DNA of 64,000 nt from JAQVEM01 sp964610315 (GTDB taxonomy: Bacteria > Actinomycetota > Humimicrobiia > Humimicrobiales > Humimicrobiaceae). The notes under the pieces are model-generated. The model searched no databases and was not told the origin of the DNA. It saw nothing but the letters and a program-made list of their open reading frames with translations. The stretch spans positions 1 to 64,000 of the forward strand of contig CAZSVM010000007.1 of the NCBI GenBank assembly GCA_964610315.1. Direction: 5' to 3'. Shown here piece by piece: positions 44,999-53,694 of the stretch. Both the position numbers and the translations under genes were made by a program. Position 1 is the stretch's first letter; each line of letters begins with the position of its first letter.

Positions 44999-45676
44999 AT
45001 GATATTAACCGAATTTAAACCGATAGAAGAAATACTTACAAAACTTAAGAATGAAGAAAAAATATTTATTACAGGCTGCTGCGGCTGCCCCGAAGGTGCC
45101 AATACCGGCGGAAGAGAAGTGTTAAATGATATTAAAGAAAAGCTTGAAAAAGAAGGAAAAACAGTTACCGGTATTATTGAAATAGACTTCCTCTGTCAGA
45201 AGGCATTAATTCGTTCCCGTATAAAGCCCAGAATGGACGAAATAAAAAATGCAGACTCGGTATTGATTTTTTCATGCGGACTGGGAGTTCAGGCAACGGC
45301 AGCAATTCTGGATAAAGTCTGCCATCCAGCTTTAAATACTATAACCTTTGGAGGTATAACCGGAATGTGGCAGGGTACCGAAAGATGTGATACCTGTGGT
45401 GACTGTATACTGGATTATACCGGCGGTATATGTCCTTATACTGCCTGCCCCAAAAAGCTGGAAAACGGAGCCTGTGCTGGGCAGAGTAATGGCAAATGTG
45501 AAACGGATCCTGAAAGGGACTGCGGATGGGAACTCATTTATAAGAATTTAAAAAGAATAGACAGGCTGGATATACTGAATAAGTTTATACCGCCCAGAGA
45601 CTATTCCAAAATATTGCCGTCAGCAGCTTTAAGAAAAACAAGATTATGGGCGCTGGATGAAGAGGAGTTGATGTAA
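44999..45676 (+). CDS. metV: Methylene-THF reductase iron-sulfur subunit MetV
   Basis: The 225-residue protein is of the MetV / 'methylene-THF reductase C-terminal' family. It holds fourteen cysteines, including GCCGCPEG (27-32), FLCQK, FSCGLG, and RCDTCGDC (130-136) with CPYTAC (145-150) and CGW, consistent with one or two 4Fe-4S clusters. In acetogens MetV pairs with MetF and transfers electrons to it. AGGAGG precedes the ATG. Here it sits between the hydrogenase large subunit and metF, so hydrogenase-derived electrons could enter at this subunit. Confidence 0.9.
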   Translation: MILTEFKPIEEILTKLKNEEKIFITGCCGCPEGANTGGREVLNDIKEKLEKEGKTVTGIIEIDFLCQKALIRSRIKPRMDEIKNADSVLIFSCGLGVQATAAILDKVCHPALNTITFGGITGMWQGTERCDTCGDCILDYTGGICPYTACPKKLENGACAGQSNGKCETDPERDCGWELIYKNLKRIDRLDILNKFIPPRDYSKILPSAALRKTRLWALDEEELM

Positions 45677-45679
45677 AAA

Positions 45680-46591
45680 ATGGAGACATTGGAAAAATCA
45701 ACGGCAGAAAAATCAAAATTCGAAAAATCATTAAAAAGCGGAAAATTCACCATAACCTGTGAAATAGGACCGCCTAAAGGCGCTGATATCAAAGAGATCA
45801 AAGAGGCAGCCGAAATCCTTAAGGATATTGCAGACGGAATAAATGTAACTGACCTCCAAAGTTCGGTAATGAGACTGGGGTCGCTAACCACCTGCCGCTT
45901 TTTGAAAGAATGGGGCCTTGATCCTATATTCCAGATTACCTGCAGGGACAGAAACAGACTTGCCCTTCAATCCGATTTAATCAGTGCTTATGTTATGGGA
46001 ATAAGAAATATTCTTGCCCTTACCGGTGATTACACCACCATAGGTGATCATCCTCAGGCCGAACCGGTATTTGACCTTGATTCGGTCCAATTGTTATGGG
46101 CTATAAAAAACCTGGAAGAAGGAAAAGACCTGTCAGGAAATGAGTTAACTAAAAAACCTTCTTTCTTCAAGGGCGCCGTAGTGAATCCCGGTGCCGATAC
46201 CGAAGCCTCTTATGAACTTCAGATCATAAAGATGAAGAAAAAAATAAATCAGGGAGCCCAGTTTTTCCAGACGCAAGCTATATTCGATGCCGAAGTCTTC
46301 AAGAGGTTCGTAGAAAGGACTCATAAGGAAAACATAGAAGTCCCTGTTCTCGCCGGTATAATTCTTCTAAAATCCGAAAAAATGGCCAATTATATGAATA
46401 AATTCGTACCGGGGGTATTCGTACCGGAACCGCTGGTTAAAAAGATGGAAGCAACGCAGGATAAAATTCCCATGTGCGTCGAGATAGCATCAGAATTAAT
46501 AGAAGAAGTCAAACCTTATTGTTCAGGGGTTCACATCCAGGCTCTGGGATGGGAAAAACATATTCCTGCCGTGGTTAAAAATTTAAAATAA
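45680..46591 (+). CDS. metF: 5,10-methylenetetrahydrofolate reductase MetF
   Basis: The 303-residue TIM barrel has the MetF pattern: CEIGPPKGAD at the start, the FMN/FAD region NILALTGDYTTIGDHPQ, AQFFQTQAIFD and VPVLAGIILLKS. It reduces methylene-THF to methyl-THF, the step before the methyl branch enters acetyl-CoA synthesis or methionine. It follows metV by 3 bases, so the two are coupled. Unlike the E. coli enzyme it depends on MetV rather than directly on NADH, by analogy. Confidence 0.93.
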   Translation: METLEKSTAEKSKFEKSLKSGKFTITCEIGPPKGADIKEIKEAAEILKDIADGINVTDLQSSVMRLGSLTTCRFLKEWGLDPIFQITCRDRNRLALQSDLISAYVMGIRNILALTGDYTTIGDHPQAEPVFDLDSVQLLWAIKNLEEGKDLSGNELTKKPSFFKGAVVNPGADTEASYELQIIKMKKKINQGAQFFQTQAIFDAEVFKRFVERTHKENIEVPVLAGIILLKSEKMANYMNKFVPGVFVPEPLVKKMEATQDKIPMCVEIASELIEEVKPYCSGVHIQALGWEKHIPAVVKNLK

Positions 46592-46596
46592 ATACA

Positions 46597-47163
46597 GTGA
46601 AAAACCGGGACAGCATAAAAACCATTATACTGGGTATAGGCAACATTCTGCTTGGTGATGAAGGTATAGGGGTACACACCATAAATAAACTCAAAAAAGA
46701 AAAACTTCCCTCTACTGTTTTACTGGTAGACGGTTCGACCGCAGGTTTCAGATTACTGACCATTCTTGAAACCTATAAAGACTGTAAATTTATAATCATA
46801 GATGCCCTGGAATTATCAGATACTTCTCTCCATAATTTAGCTTATGATACCATCAGCATTAAAAATAAAAAAAATATTTCTACCATAGGAGATATTTATC
46901 TTATACCGCTAGAAGACCTTTATAATATTACTGACTCCCAAAACCACTCTATAGATATCATTTCGTTTCACCAAACCGGGCTCATAGACGTATTAAAATT
47001 GTTCAATTTAATACACCATGACAGAATCAACGGATATCTTGTTGGTATAAATATAGGTAAGAATAATAAATTGGATAAAACCCTTGCTCTTTCTATGAAA
47101 TTATCCCCTGCCATAGAAAGAAAAATTCCTGAAATTATAAAATTGATTAAAAAATATATATGA
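46597..47163 (+). CDS. Hydrogenase maturation endopeptidase (HyaD/HycI family)
   Basis: The 188-residue protein has the nickel-hydrogenase protease motifs GIGNILLGDEGIG (first Glu/Asp ligand), VDGSTAG, IIIDALE and the SFHQTGL His. It checks nickel insertion and then trims the C-terminus of the large subunit, here the 15 residues after H501. GTG start at 46597, five bases after metF. The middle (about residues 80-110) is longer and Lys-rich compared with usual family members. Having the protease in the operon indicates a dedicated pair. Confidence 0.9.
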   Translation: MKNRDSIKTIILGIGNILLGDEGIGVHTINKLKKEKLPSTVLLVDGSTAGFRLLTILETYKDCKFIIIDALELSDTSLHNLAYDTISIKNKKNISTIGDIYLIPLEDLYNITDSQNHSIDIISFHQTGLIDVLKLFNLIHHDRINGYLVGINIGKNNKLDKTLALSMKLSPAIERKIPEIIKLIKKYI

Positions 47164-47284
47164 AATTATCTGCTACGTTATATATGGGCTTCCCATACCT
47201 AAATAATCTCTAGCTCCCTATTTTAGTTCCGATTATCAGGGAAGTATATTAATCAGCTATTTAATTAATTATTTATCCAATTAA

Positions 47285-47725
47285 CTACTTGCGCTTGTAT
47301 AATCCCACCAGCTGAGCCTTTGCCAATATGTTACCTTTCATTTCCCTTTCGATATCCGCTGCCCGGGCGGAAGCGCCAATTTCAAGAGTGGTATTTAAGG
47401 CGAAAAGTTTAAAAAAGTAGCGATGAGTACCATAAGGAGGGCAGGGTCCGCTGTAACCTGATCTACCCGAGTCAGTTATCCCTTCCACAGCATTCCGAGG
47501 AAAGCTGTTCTCCGGAATCTCTTTAACCCCGGGGTCCATATTCCATATCGTCCAGTGAACCCAGGTTCCTCTGGGGGCATCGGGATCATCGACAATCAAA
47601 ACCAGACTTTTCGCATTCTCCGGAACATCGCTTATAATCAAAGGAGGGTTTACATTTTCACCATCGCAGGTGTATTTTGGCGGGATTAATTTATTGTCTT
47701 CAAAAGCAGCACTTTCAATTTTCAT
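47285..47725 (-). CDS. YbhB/YbcL-type PEBP family protein
   Basis: The 146-residue protein has the phosphatidylethanolamine-binding-protein pocket motifs DPDAPRGTWVHWTIWN and GPCPPYGTHRYFFKLFAL. These bacterial proteins are small, cytoplasmic and of unclear function (possible lipid or phosphate ligand binding). It is alone, convergent with the hydrogenase operon. Confidence 0.9.
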   Translation of the reverse strand: MKIESAAFEDNKLIPPKYTCDGENVNPPLIISDVPENAKSLVLIVDDPDAPRGTWVHWTIWNMDPGVKEIPENSFPRNAVEGITDSGRSGYSGPCPPYGTHRYFFKLFALNTTLEIGASARAADIEREMKGNILAKAQLVGLYKRK

Positions 47726-47992
47726 AGTATCTCCTCTGTTTTATTAAGTACAAATCCTTCCTGCATTGATTAATGTTATCACTTTTTATTATCGATTTGT
47801 AGCTGATAAGAGGTTTTTGGAATATAAAAAGTAATCAATTCCAATCTGTTTTTTTATAGCCAAGTCATTCTTTTTTTCAGTTAAATATCACATTTTTTCT
47901 CAAAAACTTCTTCATTTGAAATTTATAATAGATAAAGAATATGATAAAATTAAAACAAATTAATTACTCAGAAAAACAGGGGAAATATCAAA

Positions 47993-48523
47993 ATGAACAA
48001 AGAATTATTGGAAAAAATCGACAAAAAACTAAAAGAAATCAAACTCTTAAGGAATTTAAGCAGCAAAGACTTCAGATTCAAAACCTGGCATGCCAGCACC
48101 ATAAATCTTTTAAAAATGCTCCCTTCCGATTTTATCAATAATATAAACGATTTTAAAAAATTAACCTTTACCGATACTAAATATCATCGCGGCACCAGAC
48201 CTTTCAATCCCCTGGACAATACCAGATATGTGGAGGATCTTGACCATGCTCTAAATATCCTTAAGAAAATTACTTCTGTAAAAAGAGAAAGCAAGCCAGT
48301 GAAAGTATCCACAGCCAGTAAAGAAAATAAAACCGAAAAAGATACTTCCCCCCAAAAAGAACTCCCTGTTAAAAGCAAAGGCAATAAGATTTCTGCCGGT
48401 AAAAAAACAGGCCCCTCCAAAAAAAGTAAGCTGGTTCCCAAACAAAAAACAACTGAAAAAACTAAAACCAAAGAAACCACCATAGCTAAAACAAAAGGAA
48501 AAAATTCTTCATCTAAAAAATAA
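47993..48523 (+). CDS. Helical-domain protein with Lys-rich histone-like tail
   Basis: The 176-residue protein has a folded N-terminal part (residues about 1-90: KIDKKLKEIKLLRNL, RFKTWHASTINLLK, DLDHALNILKKI) that resembles small all-helical domains of unknown function, and a C-terminal half of about 80 residues made mostly of Lys, Ser, Thr and Pro, like histone H1 tails. It probably binds DNA or RNA through the tail. A ribosome-site-like CAGGGGAAA is upstream of ATG 47993. The antisense reading frame in the tail is a shadow. Confidence 0.7.
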   Translation: MNKELLEKIDKKLKEIKLLRNLSSKDFRFKTWHASTINLLKMLPSDFINNINDFKKLTFTDTKYHRGTRPFNPLDNTRYVEDLDHALNILKKITSVKRESKPVKVSTASKENKTEKDTSPQKELPVKSKGNKISAGKKTGPSKKSKLVPKQKTTEKTKTKETTIAKTKGKNSSSKK

Positions 48524-48819
48524 CCTGAACTGGCATTGGAAGCCTGCCCGAACCATCTCCAATCAAGAAAATCCATAAAATTTCTCTAAATTACAAAACT
48601 TATTACTGGATATAAAAAAACAGTATAATAATCTAAAATTAAAAATAATTGATATAATAATCCTAATTGTTATAATTAACTTAAAAAAGATATTAAAAAA
48701 AAATACAAATTTACCCATGGTTTTTATATTTTTTATTGATTAGAGAATAAATTGAAATAGGAAAATAATTTTAAAACTTTACTTTAAAAATTAATAAATT
48801 TATTTAAAATAATATAAAA
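48524..48819. other. AT-rich intergenic region
   Basis: About 296 bases, mostly A and T, lie between the Lys-rich protein and the HD protein. I see no gene or repeat; it probably carries the promoter of the HD protein. Confidence 0.4.
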
Positions 48820-50094
48820 ATGTTAGCAAAAAGACCAATTCCATTTCTTGATCTAGTCCTAAGTATTTCAGAAGCTACTGATCTGGTCGACAGAGAATTG
48901 AATAATCATAATAAAAGGGTAGCATTTACCTCTCTAAATATTGCCGACAGCATGGGTCTTTCCAATAACTTCAGATACAGCCTGATTATAGCGGGCCTTC
49001 TCCATGATATTGGCTCATTTTCTCTTACAGAAAGACATGAAACCCTAAAATATGACTACCGCCCCAAATATGATACCAGTAACCACTCCTATATAGGTTA
49101 CACTTTACTCAAGGATTTTGACCCATTAATAGAAATAGCACCAATTATTAAATATCATCATCACCTGTGGAAAGACATCGAAGATCTTGAATTACCGGAA
49201 AACATAAAACTTTCCACACAAATAATTCATATTGCCGATAGAATCGATGTTTTAATTGATAAAAATAAGGATGTTCTGGGTCAAGTTGACGATATATGCC
49301 GGATCATAAGAAATGACTCAAGAATTAGATACAAACCTGAAATAGCAGAAGAAATAGTGGATTCTAAAGATAAAGAATATTTCTGGCTTGATGCAGTGAG
49401 CCAGCCGGAAATATCTACGTTTATGGAGAAATTGGGTTATCTGCCTCTTGATTTCGAACTTGATAATATAGGCAAATTTGCAAACATGTTCAGTCATATA
49501 ATCGACTTTAGAAGTCCCTTTACTGCTACTCACTCCAGCGGAGTCACTGGTGTTGCCGAATTCCTTTCAAAAACCATGGGTTTTTCCGAAAATGAAACCT
49601 ATATGATGAAAATTGCAGGTTACCTTCATGATCTCGGTAAATTAGCGGTTCCGGTTGAGATTCTGGACAAAGCGGCCAGTCTGAATACCGAAGAATTCAG
49701 AATTATCAGAAGTCATACCTATCACACCTACAGAATACTGGAAAATATAACCAATCTGGAAACCATAAATTCCTGGGCAGCATTTCACCATGAAACTCTG
49801 GATGGACAAGGATATCCTTTTCACCTGGATAAAAGTGAATTATCTCTAGGTTCCAGAATTATGGCTGTAGCAGATATTTTTACAGCAATAACCGAAGAGA
49901 GGCCTTACCGAAAAGGTATGGATAAGCGGGAAGGTTTAAAGATTTTAAATAATATGGCCAGAAATAATAAAATCGACGCCAATATTGTTTCCGAAGTAGA
50001 AAAAAAATTTGATGAGATAAATAAAGCAAGAGAGATTGCAGAAAGTGCTGCTAAAAAGGACTATAAAGAATACAGGGAACTCTTTAAAGAATAG
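48820..50094 (+). CDS. Tandem HD / HD-GYP domain phosphodiesterase
   Basis: The 424-residue cytoplasmic protein has two HD domains. The first (about residues 25-200) has IIAGLLHDIGS, HSYIGYTLL and YHHHLW but no GYP. The second (about 215-400) has AGYLHDLGKL, RSHTYHTYRIL and HHETLDGQGYP, a proper HD-GYP site with metal ligands for hydrolysis of c-di-GMP to GMP. So it likely degrades c-di-GMP with the first domain as a regulatory or second catalytic unit. The GAF-GGDEF protein at 24628 would be a cyclase counterpart. Confidence 0.88.
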   Translation: MLAKRPIPFLDLVLSISEATDLVDRELNNHNKRVAFTSLNIADSMGLSNNFRYSLIIAGLLHDIGSFSLTERHETLKYDYRPKYDTSNHSYIGYTLLKDFDPLIEIAPIIKYHHHLWKDIEDLELPENIKLSTQIIHIADRIDVLIDKNKDVLGQVDDICRIIRNDSRIRYKPEIAEEIVDSKDKEYFWLDAVSQPEISTFMEKLGYLPLDFELDNIGKFANMFSHIIDFRSPFTATHSSGVTGVAEFLSKTMGFSENETYMMKIAGYLHDLGKLAVPVEILDKAASLNTEEFRIIRSHTYHTYRILENITNLETINSWAAFHHETLDGQGYPFHLDKSELSLGSRIMAVADIFTAITEERPYRKGMDKREGLKILNNMARNNKIDANIVSEVEKKFDEINKAREIAESAAKKDYKEYRELFKE

Positions 50095-50221
50095 ATAACT
50101 ATTGATAACTATTTTCATTCAATCCCCTAATATTCTGTTTGTATTTTCAATATAATAAATATTTAATCCAAAATTCGAAACTGATTTTTATTTTATGAAA
50201 AAGAAAGTCAAACTTTTTTTT

Positions 50222-50281
50222 ATACCGGAATAGACGATACGCTAAATACCCCTGCATTGGCAGTATTTTTATTTCCGGTAT
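50222..50281. other. Nested inverted repeats, possible structured RNA
   Basis: ATACCGGAA (50222-50230) pairs with TTCCGGTAT (50273-50281). Inside it AAATAC pairs with GTATTT, and inside that TGC pairs with GCA across a four-base loop, with CCC bulged. This gives a two-stage hairpin of about 60 bases in an otherwise AT-rich gap before the LigD phosphoesterase gene. It is not followed by a U-run, so it is not an ordinary terminator. Confidence 0.4.
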
Positions 50282-50377
50282 GTTCTTTTAAAACCAAGCC
50301 ATACATTTAAATTAAAAAAATAATAGAGTTAATTGCCAAATATTTTTATAATTAAATAAAAACCAAAAGATATACAT

Positions 50378-50944
50378 ATGAATAATTTAAAAGAATATAA
50401 AAAGAAAAGAGATTTTAGAAAGACCAAAGAGCCCAGACCCTCCATAAAGAAAAGAAAACAAAAGGACCTGATTTATGTTATACAAAAACACAAAGCTTCC
50501 AATCTGCACTATGATTTAAGATTGGAATTAAATGGAGTTCTCAAATCGTGGGCTGTACCGAAAGGTCCTTCCACAGATCCCTCCCGGAAGAAACTGGCTA
50601 TTCCGACCGAAGATCACCCCATAGATTATGCAAATTTTGAAGGGACAATTCCGGAAGGCCAGTATGGTGCAGGAACTGTTATAGTCTGGGATAGAGGCAC
50701 ATACAGAAACATTAAGGATAACATTTCATTGGAAGAAGCTTATGATAAAGGTAAATTAGAAATTTTTATCGATGGGGAGAAATTAAAGGGAAATTATGTT
50801 CTGTTAAGGACCGGAAAAAAAGAAGACAAAAATCAACGCTGGCTGTTTATAAAAATGAAAGATAAGTATGCAGATACCTGGAGAAACCCGGTTAAAACAG
50901 AACCCAATTCGGTAATAAGCAATAAAAAAATCGAAGACCTGTAA
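50378..50944 (+). CDS. LigD-type 3'-phosphoesterase (stand-alone)
   Basis: The 188-residue protein equals the phosphoesterase domain of bacterial LigD: VIQKHKASNLHYDLRLELNG with the catalytic His and Asp, SWAVPKGPS, HPIDYANFEGTIPEGQYGAGTV and IVWDRG. It trims 3'-phosphates or ribonucleotides at DNA ends in non-homologous end joining. The N-terminal 30 residues are Lys/Arg-rich. It is encoded apart from the polymerase domain (51959) and the ligase, which is a split-LigD layout. Confidence 0.93.
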   Translation: MNNLKEYKKKRDFRKTKEPRPSIKKRKQKDLIYVIQKHKASNLHYDLRLELNGVLKSWAVPKGPSTDPSRKKLAIPTEDHPIDYANFEGTIPEGQYGAGTVIVWDRGTYRNIKDNISLEEAYDKGKLEIFIDGEKLKGNYVLLRTGKKEDKNQRWLFIKMKDKYADTWRNPVKTEPNSVISNKKIEDL

Positions 50945-50976
50945 AATGAGTAACAGGAGCAGAGACGGGGATAAAA

Positions 50977-51864
50977 ATGGTTTCGGTTGTTATTACCCAA
51001 AATTATAATATAAAAACTGCCATAAAAGAAAATCTGGATTATCTTGATCTATCATTTATGGAAGGTAAAATAGTGGCCATAAAACCTAATGAGACCTGGG
51101 CCTCTCCCTCCGATATCAGCGCCGTTACTCAGGCAGACACCCTGCAGGCAGTTATCCAGCAAATAAAAAAGTACCGGCCGGCTAAGATAATAGTCAGCGG
51201 AGGAGCCGGGGCAGCCGAAACGGAAGACGTTTTCAGATATACGGGAATTATGGATGTTATCAGAGAAGAATCGGTTGAATTTTTCGACCACAATAGACCT
51301 CCCTTTAAAACCATAGAATTGGAATATGAACCTGAAAAAGATTTCATTGGCCCCCAAAAAACGGTAGTAATCAATCCCAGGATACTGGAATATGAAGTAT
51401 TAATTTCTCTAAGTCAGTTAAAAGTACATAACACCGCAACCGTTACCCTGGCCATGAAAAATATTGCCATGTCTTTCCCGGCAGCAGATTATTACGGCCA
51501 TCCCAGAGTTTCAATGAAAAGAAGGCATCATTTCTTTGAAGATATGCATTCCTTTATACTGGCTATGAATAAAAAATTCAATATTTCCCTGGCTATTACA
51601 GCGGGGCATCCAGTAATGATAGGTACCGGTCCCATAGGAGGCCGCACAATCGAAACAGGACTGGTTATTGCTAGCACCGATGCAGTAGCTGCCGATGTCG
51701 CAGGAGCAAAATTACTGGGGTTTAAAGTTCAGGCCGTTCAATATCTCTGGAAAGCAGCAAAAATAAACCTGGGAGAAACAGATATAAATAAAATGGATTT
51801 TCCTGCTCTATCTTTGAAGGAAGCACAAAATAGATTCAATGAGGCTGTTTACGGTAAAGAATAG
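50977..51864 (+). CDS. DUF362 domain protein
   Basis: The 295-residue protein has the DUF362 pattern: VAIKPNETWASPSDI near residue 35, VSGGAGAAETEDVF, SLSQLKVHNTATVTLAMKN, and VIASTDAVAADVAGAKLLG. No Cys cluster is present, so it is the form without ferredoxin domain. Function of the family is unknown. It starts 32 bases after the phosphoesterase gene and is likely cotranscribed, lying between the two LigD parts. Confidence 0.85.
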   Translation: MVSVVITQNYNIKTAIKENLDYLDLSFMEGKIVAIKPNETWASPSDISAVTQADTLQAVIQQIKKYRPAKIIVSGGAGAAETEDVFRYTGIMDVIREESVEFFDHNRPPFKTIELEYEPEKDFIGPQKTVVINPRILEYEVLISLSQLKVHNTATVTLAMKNIAMSFPAADYYGHPRVSMKRRHHFFEDMHSFILAMNKKFNISLAITAGHPVMIGTGPIGGRTIETGLVIASTDAVAADVAGAKLLGFKVQAVQYLWKAAKINLGETDINKMDFPALSLKEAQNRFNEAVYGKE

Positions 51865-51958
51865 GCATCAAATATTTATTTTAAAGTTTTTAATCTTATA
51901 TTATCTTTCTTTACTTTTAATCCAAATTACACCGGAAACATTTTCCGATAGATTTTTT

Positions 51959-52855
51959 TTAGCCTGATTTTATATGGCTGCTTATATCAACCTTATGTTT
52001 GAAAAAATTTTCCCAGGGATCATCTCTCATGCTCATTCGCCTGAAAATATTTCTAACAGTCCAAAAACGGGCAGCCATTTTATTATTTTTTAATTCATTC
52101 CACTCCAGAGGTGTAGCAACCGGTGCCTCGGGCAGAAGCCTTACAGAATAGGGGCAGACACTGGTAATCCCGTAAGAGTTTCTCATATAATCCATAAAAA
52201 GACGCCCTTTTCTCTTAATTATGGATTGTTCCATGGTTAGTTTTTCAGGATATTTTCTTGATAGTTCCTCTCCTACCCTCCTTGCATATTCTCTAACTTC
52301 ATCAAATTTACTGTTTGTAGTTATGGGTATAACTACATGCAGGCCTTTCGAGCCGGTGGTCATCACAAAACTCTCCACAGATATTTCTTTAAAATATTCT
52401 CTCAGCTTAAAAGCCCCAAATCTGACCAGATCAAAACCACCATCTTCCGGTGGGTCCAGATCGAATATCATCTTGTCGGGACATTCGATATTTACAGTTT
52501 TACTTAACCATATATGTATGGTAATGCAGGCCAGATTGGCCATAAAAATAAGTGTTTCTCTATTATTACACACCACATGAGTAATGTTGCCATCATCTTT
52601 CTTTTTAACTTCTACTTTGTCTACCCAGGATGGAAAATAATTTCCCGCGCTCTGCTGATAAAAAGATTCCCCTTCGATTCCGTCGGGGGCTCTTTTCATA
52701 TTTAGGGGCCTTTCTTTTAAATGCGGCAGCATATAAGAAGCTATTTTACCGTAATATTCAACCAGTTCATATTTACTAAAACTAATTTGAGGAAACAGTA
52801 TCTTATCAGGGTTTGATATCTCTACTTCCTTTTTGCCTATTTTATATACTCTCAT
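51959..52855 (-). CDS. LigD-type polymerase/primase domain (stand-alone)
   Basis: The 298-residue protein is the archaeo-eukaryotic primase-like polymerase of LigD: RPLNMKRAPDGIEGESFYQ, the metal-binding IFDLDPPED, MTTGSKGLHVVIP and SVRLLPEAPVATPLEW. It fills gaps and adds nucleotides at broken DNA ends. No Ku or ATP-ligase gene is in the window. It runs toward the DUF362 gene, the phosphoesterase being on the opposite strand. Confidence 0.92.
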   Translation of the reverse strand: MRVYKIGKKEVEISNPDKILFPQISFSKYELVEYYGKIASYMLPHLKERPLNMKRAPDGIEGESFYQQSAGNYFPSWVDKVEVKKKDDGNITHVVCNNRETLIFMANLACITIHIWLSKTVNIECPDKMIFDLDPPEDGGFDLVRFGAFKLREYFKEISVESFVMTTGSKGLHVVIPITTNSKFDEVREYARRVGEELSRKYPEKLTMEQSIIKRKGRLFMDYMRNSYGITSVCPYSVRLLPEAPVATPLEWNELKNNKMAARFWTVRNIFRRMSMRDDPWENFFKHKVDISSHIKSG

Positions 52856-52898
52856 CTATTAATAAATCATCCCGCAGCAATAAAAATATTTCTGATTC

Positions 52899-52979
52899 TT
52901 AAACGTATTCTTCAACTATTTTAGCTTTTCTTACAAAACTTTCATAGAATTTACGGAATCTGGTTGCTTCGACCGGCAT
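52899..52979 (-). other. Short open frame with possible relic coding sequence
   Basis: A 26-residue frame from ATG 52979 reads MPVEATRFRKFYESFVRKA and ends KIVEEYV. The frame extends 12 codons further without a start. The composition looks protein-like but there is no ribosome binding site, so it may be the tail of a lost gene. Confidence 0.25.
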
Positions 52980-53126
52980 GCTGGATAGTTTTGATTTTTT
53001 TTCTGATTTTTTCAGTAATTAATCATCTTAAATTCCTGAGTAATACAATCATAGATAATTAATGATTTTTAAATTATTATAATTATAATTAATAAATATC
53101 ATAAATATAAAAGAGAAGGTAAAAAA

Positions 53127-53657
53127 ATGGAAAAACCAAAAGTAATCGAACTAAAGGTAAACCGGTTGGATAAAAAAGCTTTTGAACCCTACGGGGAAAT
53201 AATCGGTCCTCAAAAAGGAAAACCCGAATTGGAAACTGATGATATTGATTTCTATCCCCAAATAGGCAATATGGAATTATCGAAACCGTTTGGCGGATTC
53301 TGTTGGCTGGAAGTAAAAAGGCCGAGGCAATTTATTTGTGAAAATTTAGAAAGACACTTAAAATGCACCGAAGCATTTATTCCGTTTAGCGGGTCTACGA
53401 TATTTGTGATTGCACTATCTGAAAATATGAAAGATCCCAAATCACCGATAGCTATTGACAGTATAAAAGCTTTTTTTATGGATGGCTCACTTGCAGTAAA
53501 TTTAAAAAAAGGTGTCTGGCACTGGATACCCTTTCCGATTTCAGATAAAGCATCTTTTATAATAGTTTTCGAAAAAGAAACTCATAAAGAAGATTGTGAA
53601 ATAGTTGATTTGAAGGAGAAATATAACCTGTCTGTAAAACTTATTCTGGAAAAATAA
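53127..53657 (+). CDS. Ureidoglycolate lyase-like (AllA family) protein
   Basis: The 176-residue protein matches the AllA cupin pattern: AFEPYGEIIG, the ERHLKCTEAFIPFSGSTI metal/substrate region and GVWHWIPFPI. AllA splits ureidoglycolate to glyoxylate and urea in allantoin use, but no purine catabolism genes are near, so the substrate is uncertain. GAGAAGG just upstream of the ATG is the ribosome binding site. Confidence 0.8.
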   Translation: MEKPKVIELKVNRLDKKAFEPYGEIIGPQKGKPELETDDIDFYPQIGNMELSKPFGGFCWLEVKRPRQFICENLERHLKCTEAFIPFSGSTIFVIALSENMKDPKSPIAIDSIKAFFMDGSLAVNLKKGVWHWIPFPISDKASFIIVFEKETHKEDCEIVDLKEKYNLSVKLILEK

Positions 53658-53694
53658 ATATATGTATATATAAAAGTTTAAATATATATTAAGA

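Noticed and set aside
47941..48141. Overlapping plus-strand frame before the Lys-rich protein
   Set aside because: The frame starting at 47993 has the better ribosome site, length and plausible domain; this one is low-complexity Lys/Gln.
48184..48576. 130-residue frame antisense to the Lys-rich tail
   Set aside because: Lys codons AAA/AAG read in antisense give Phe/Leu-rich 'membrane' protein; artefact.
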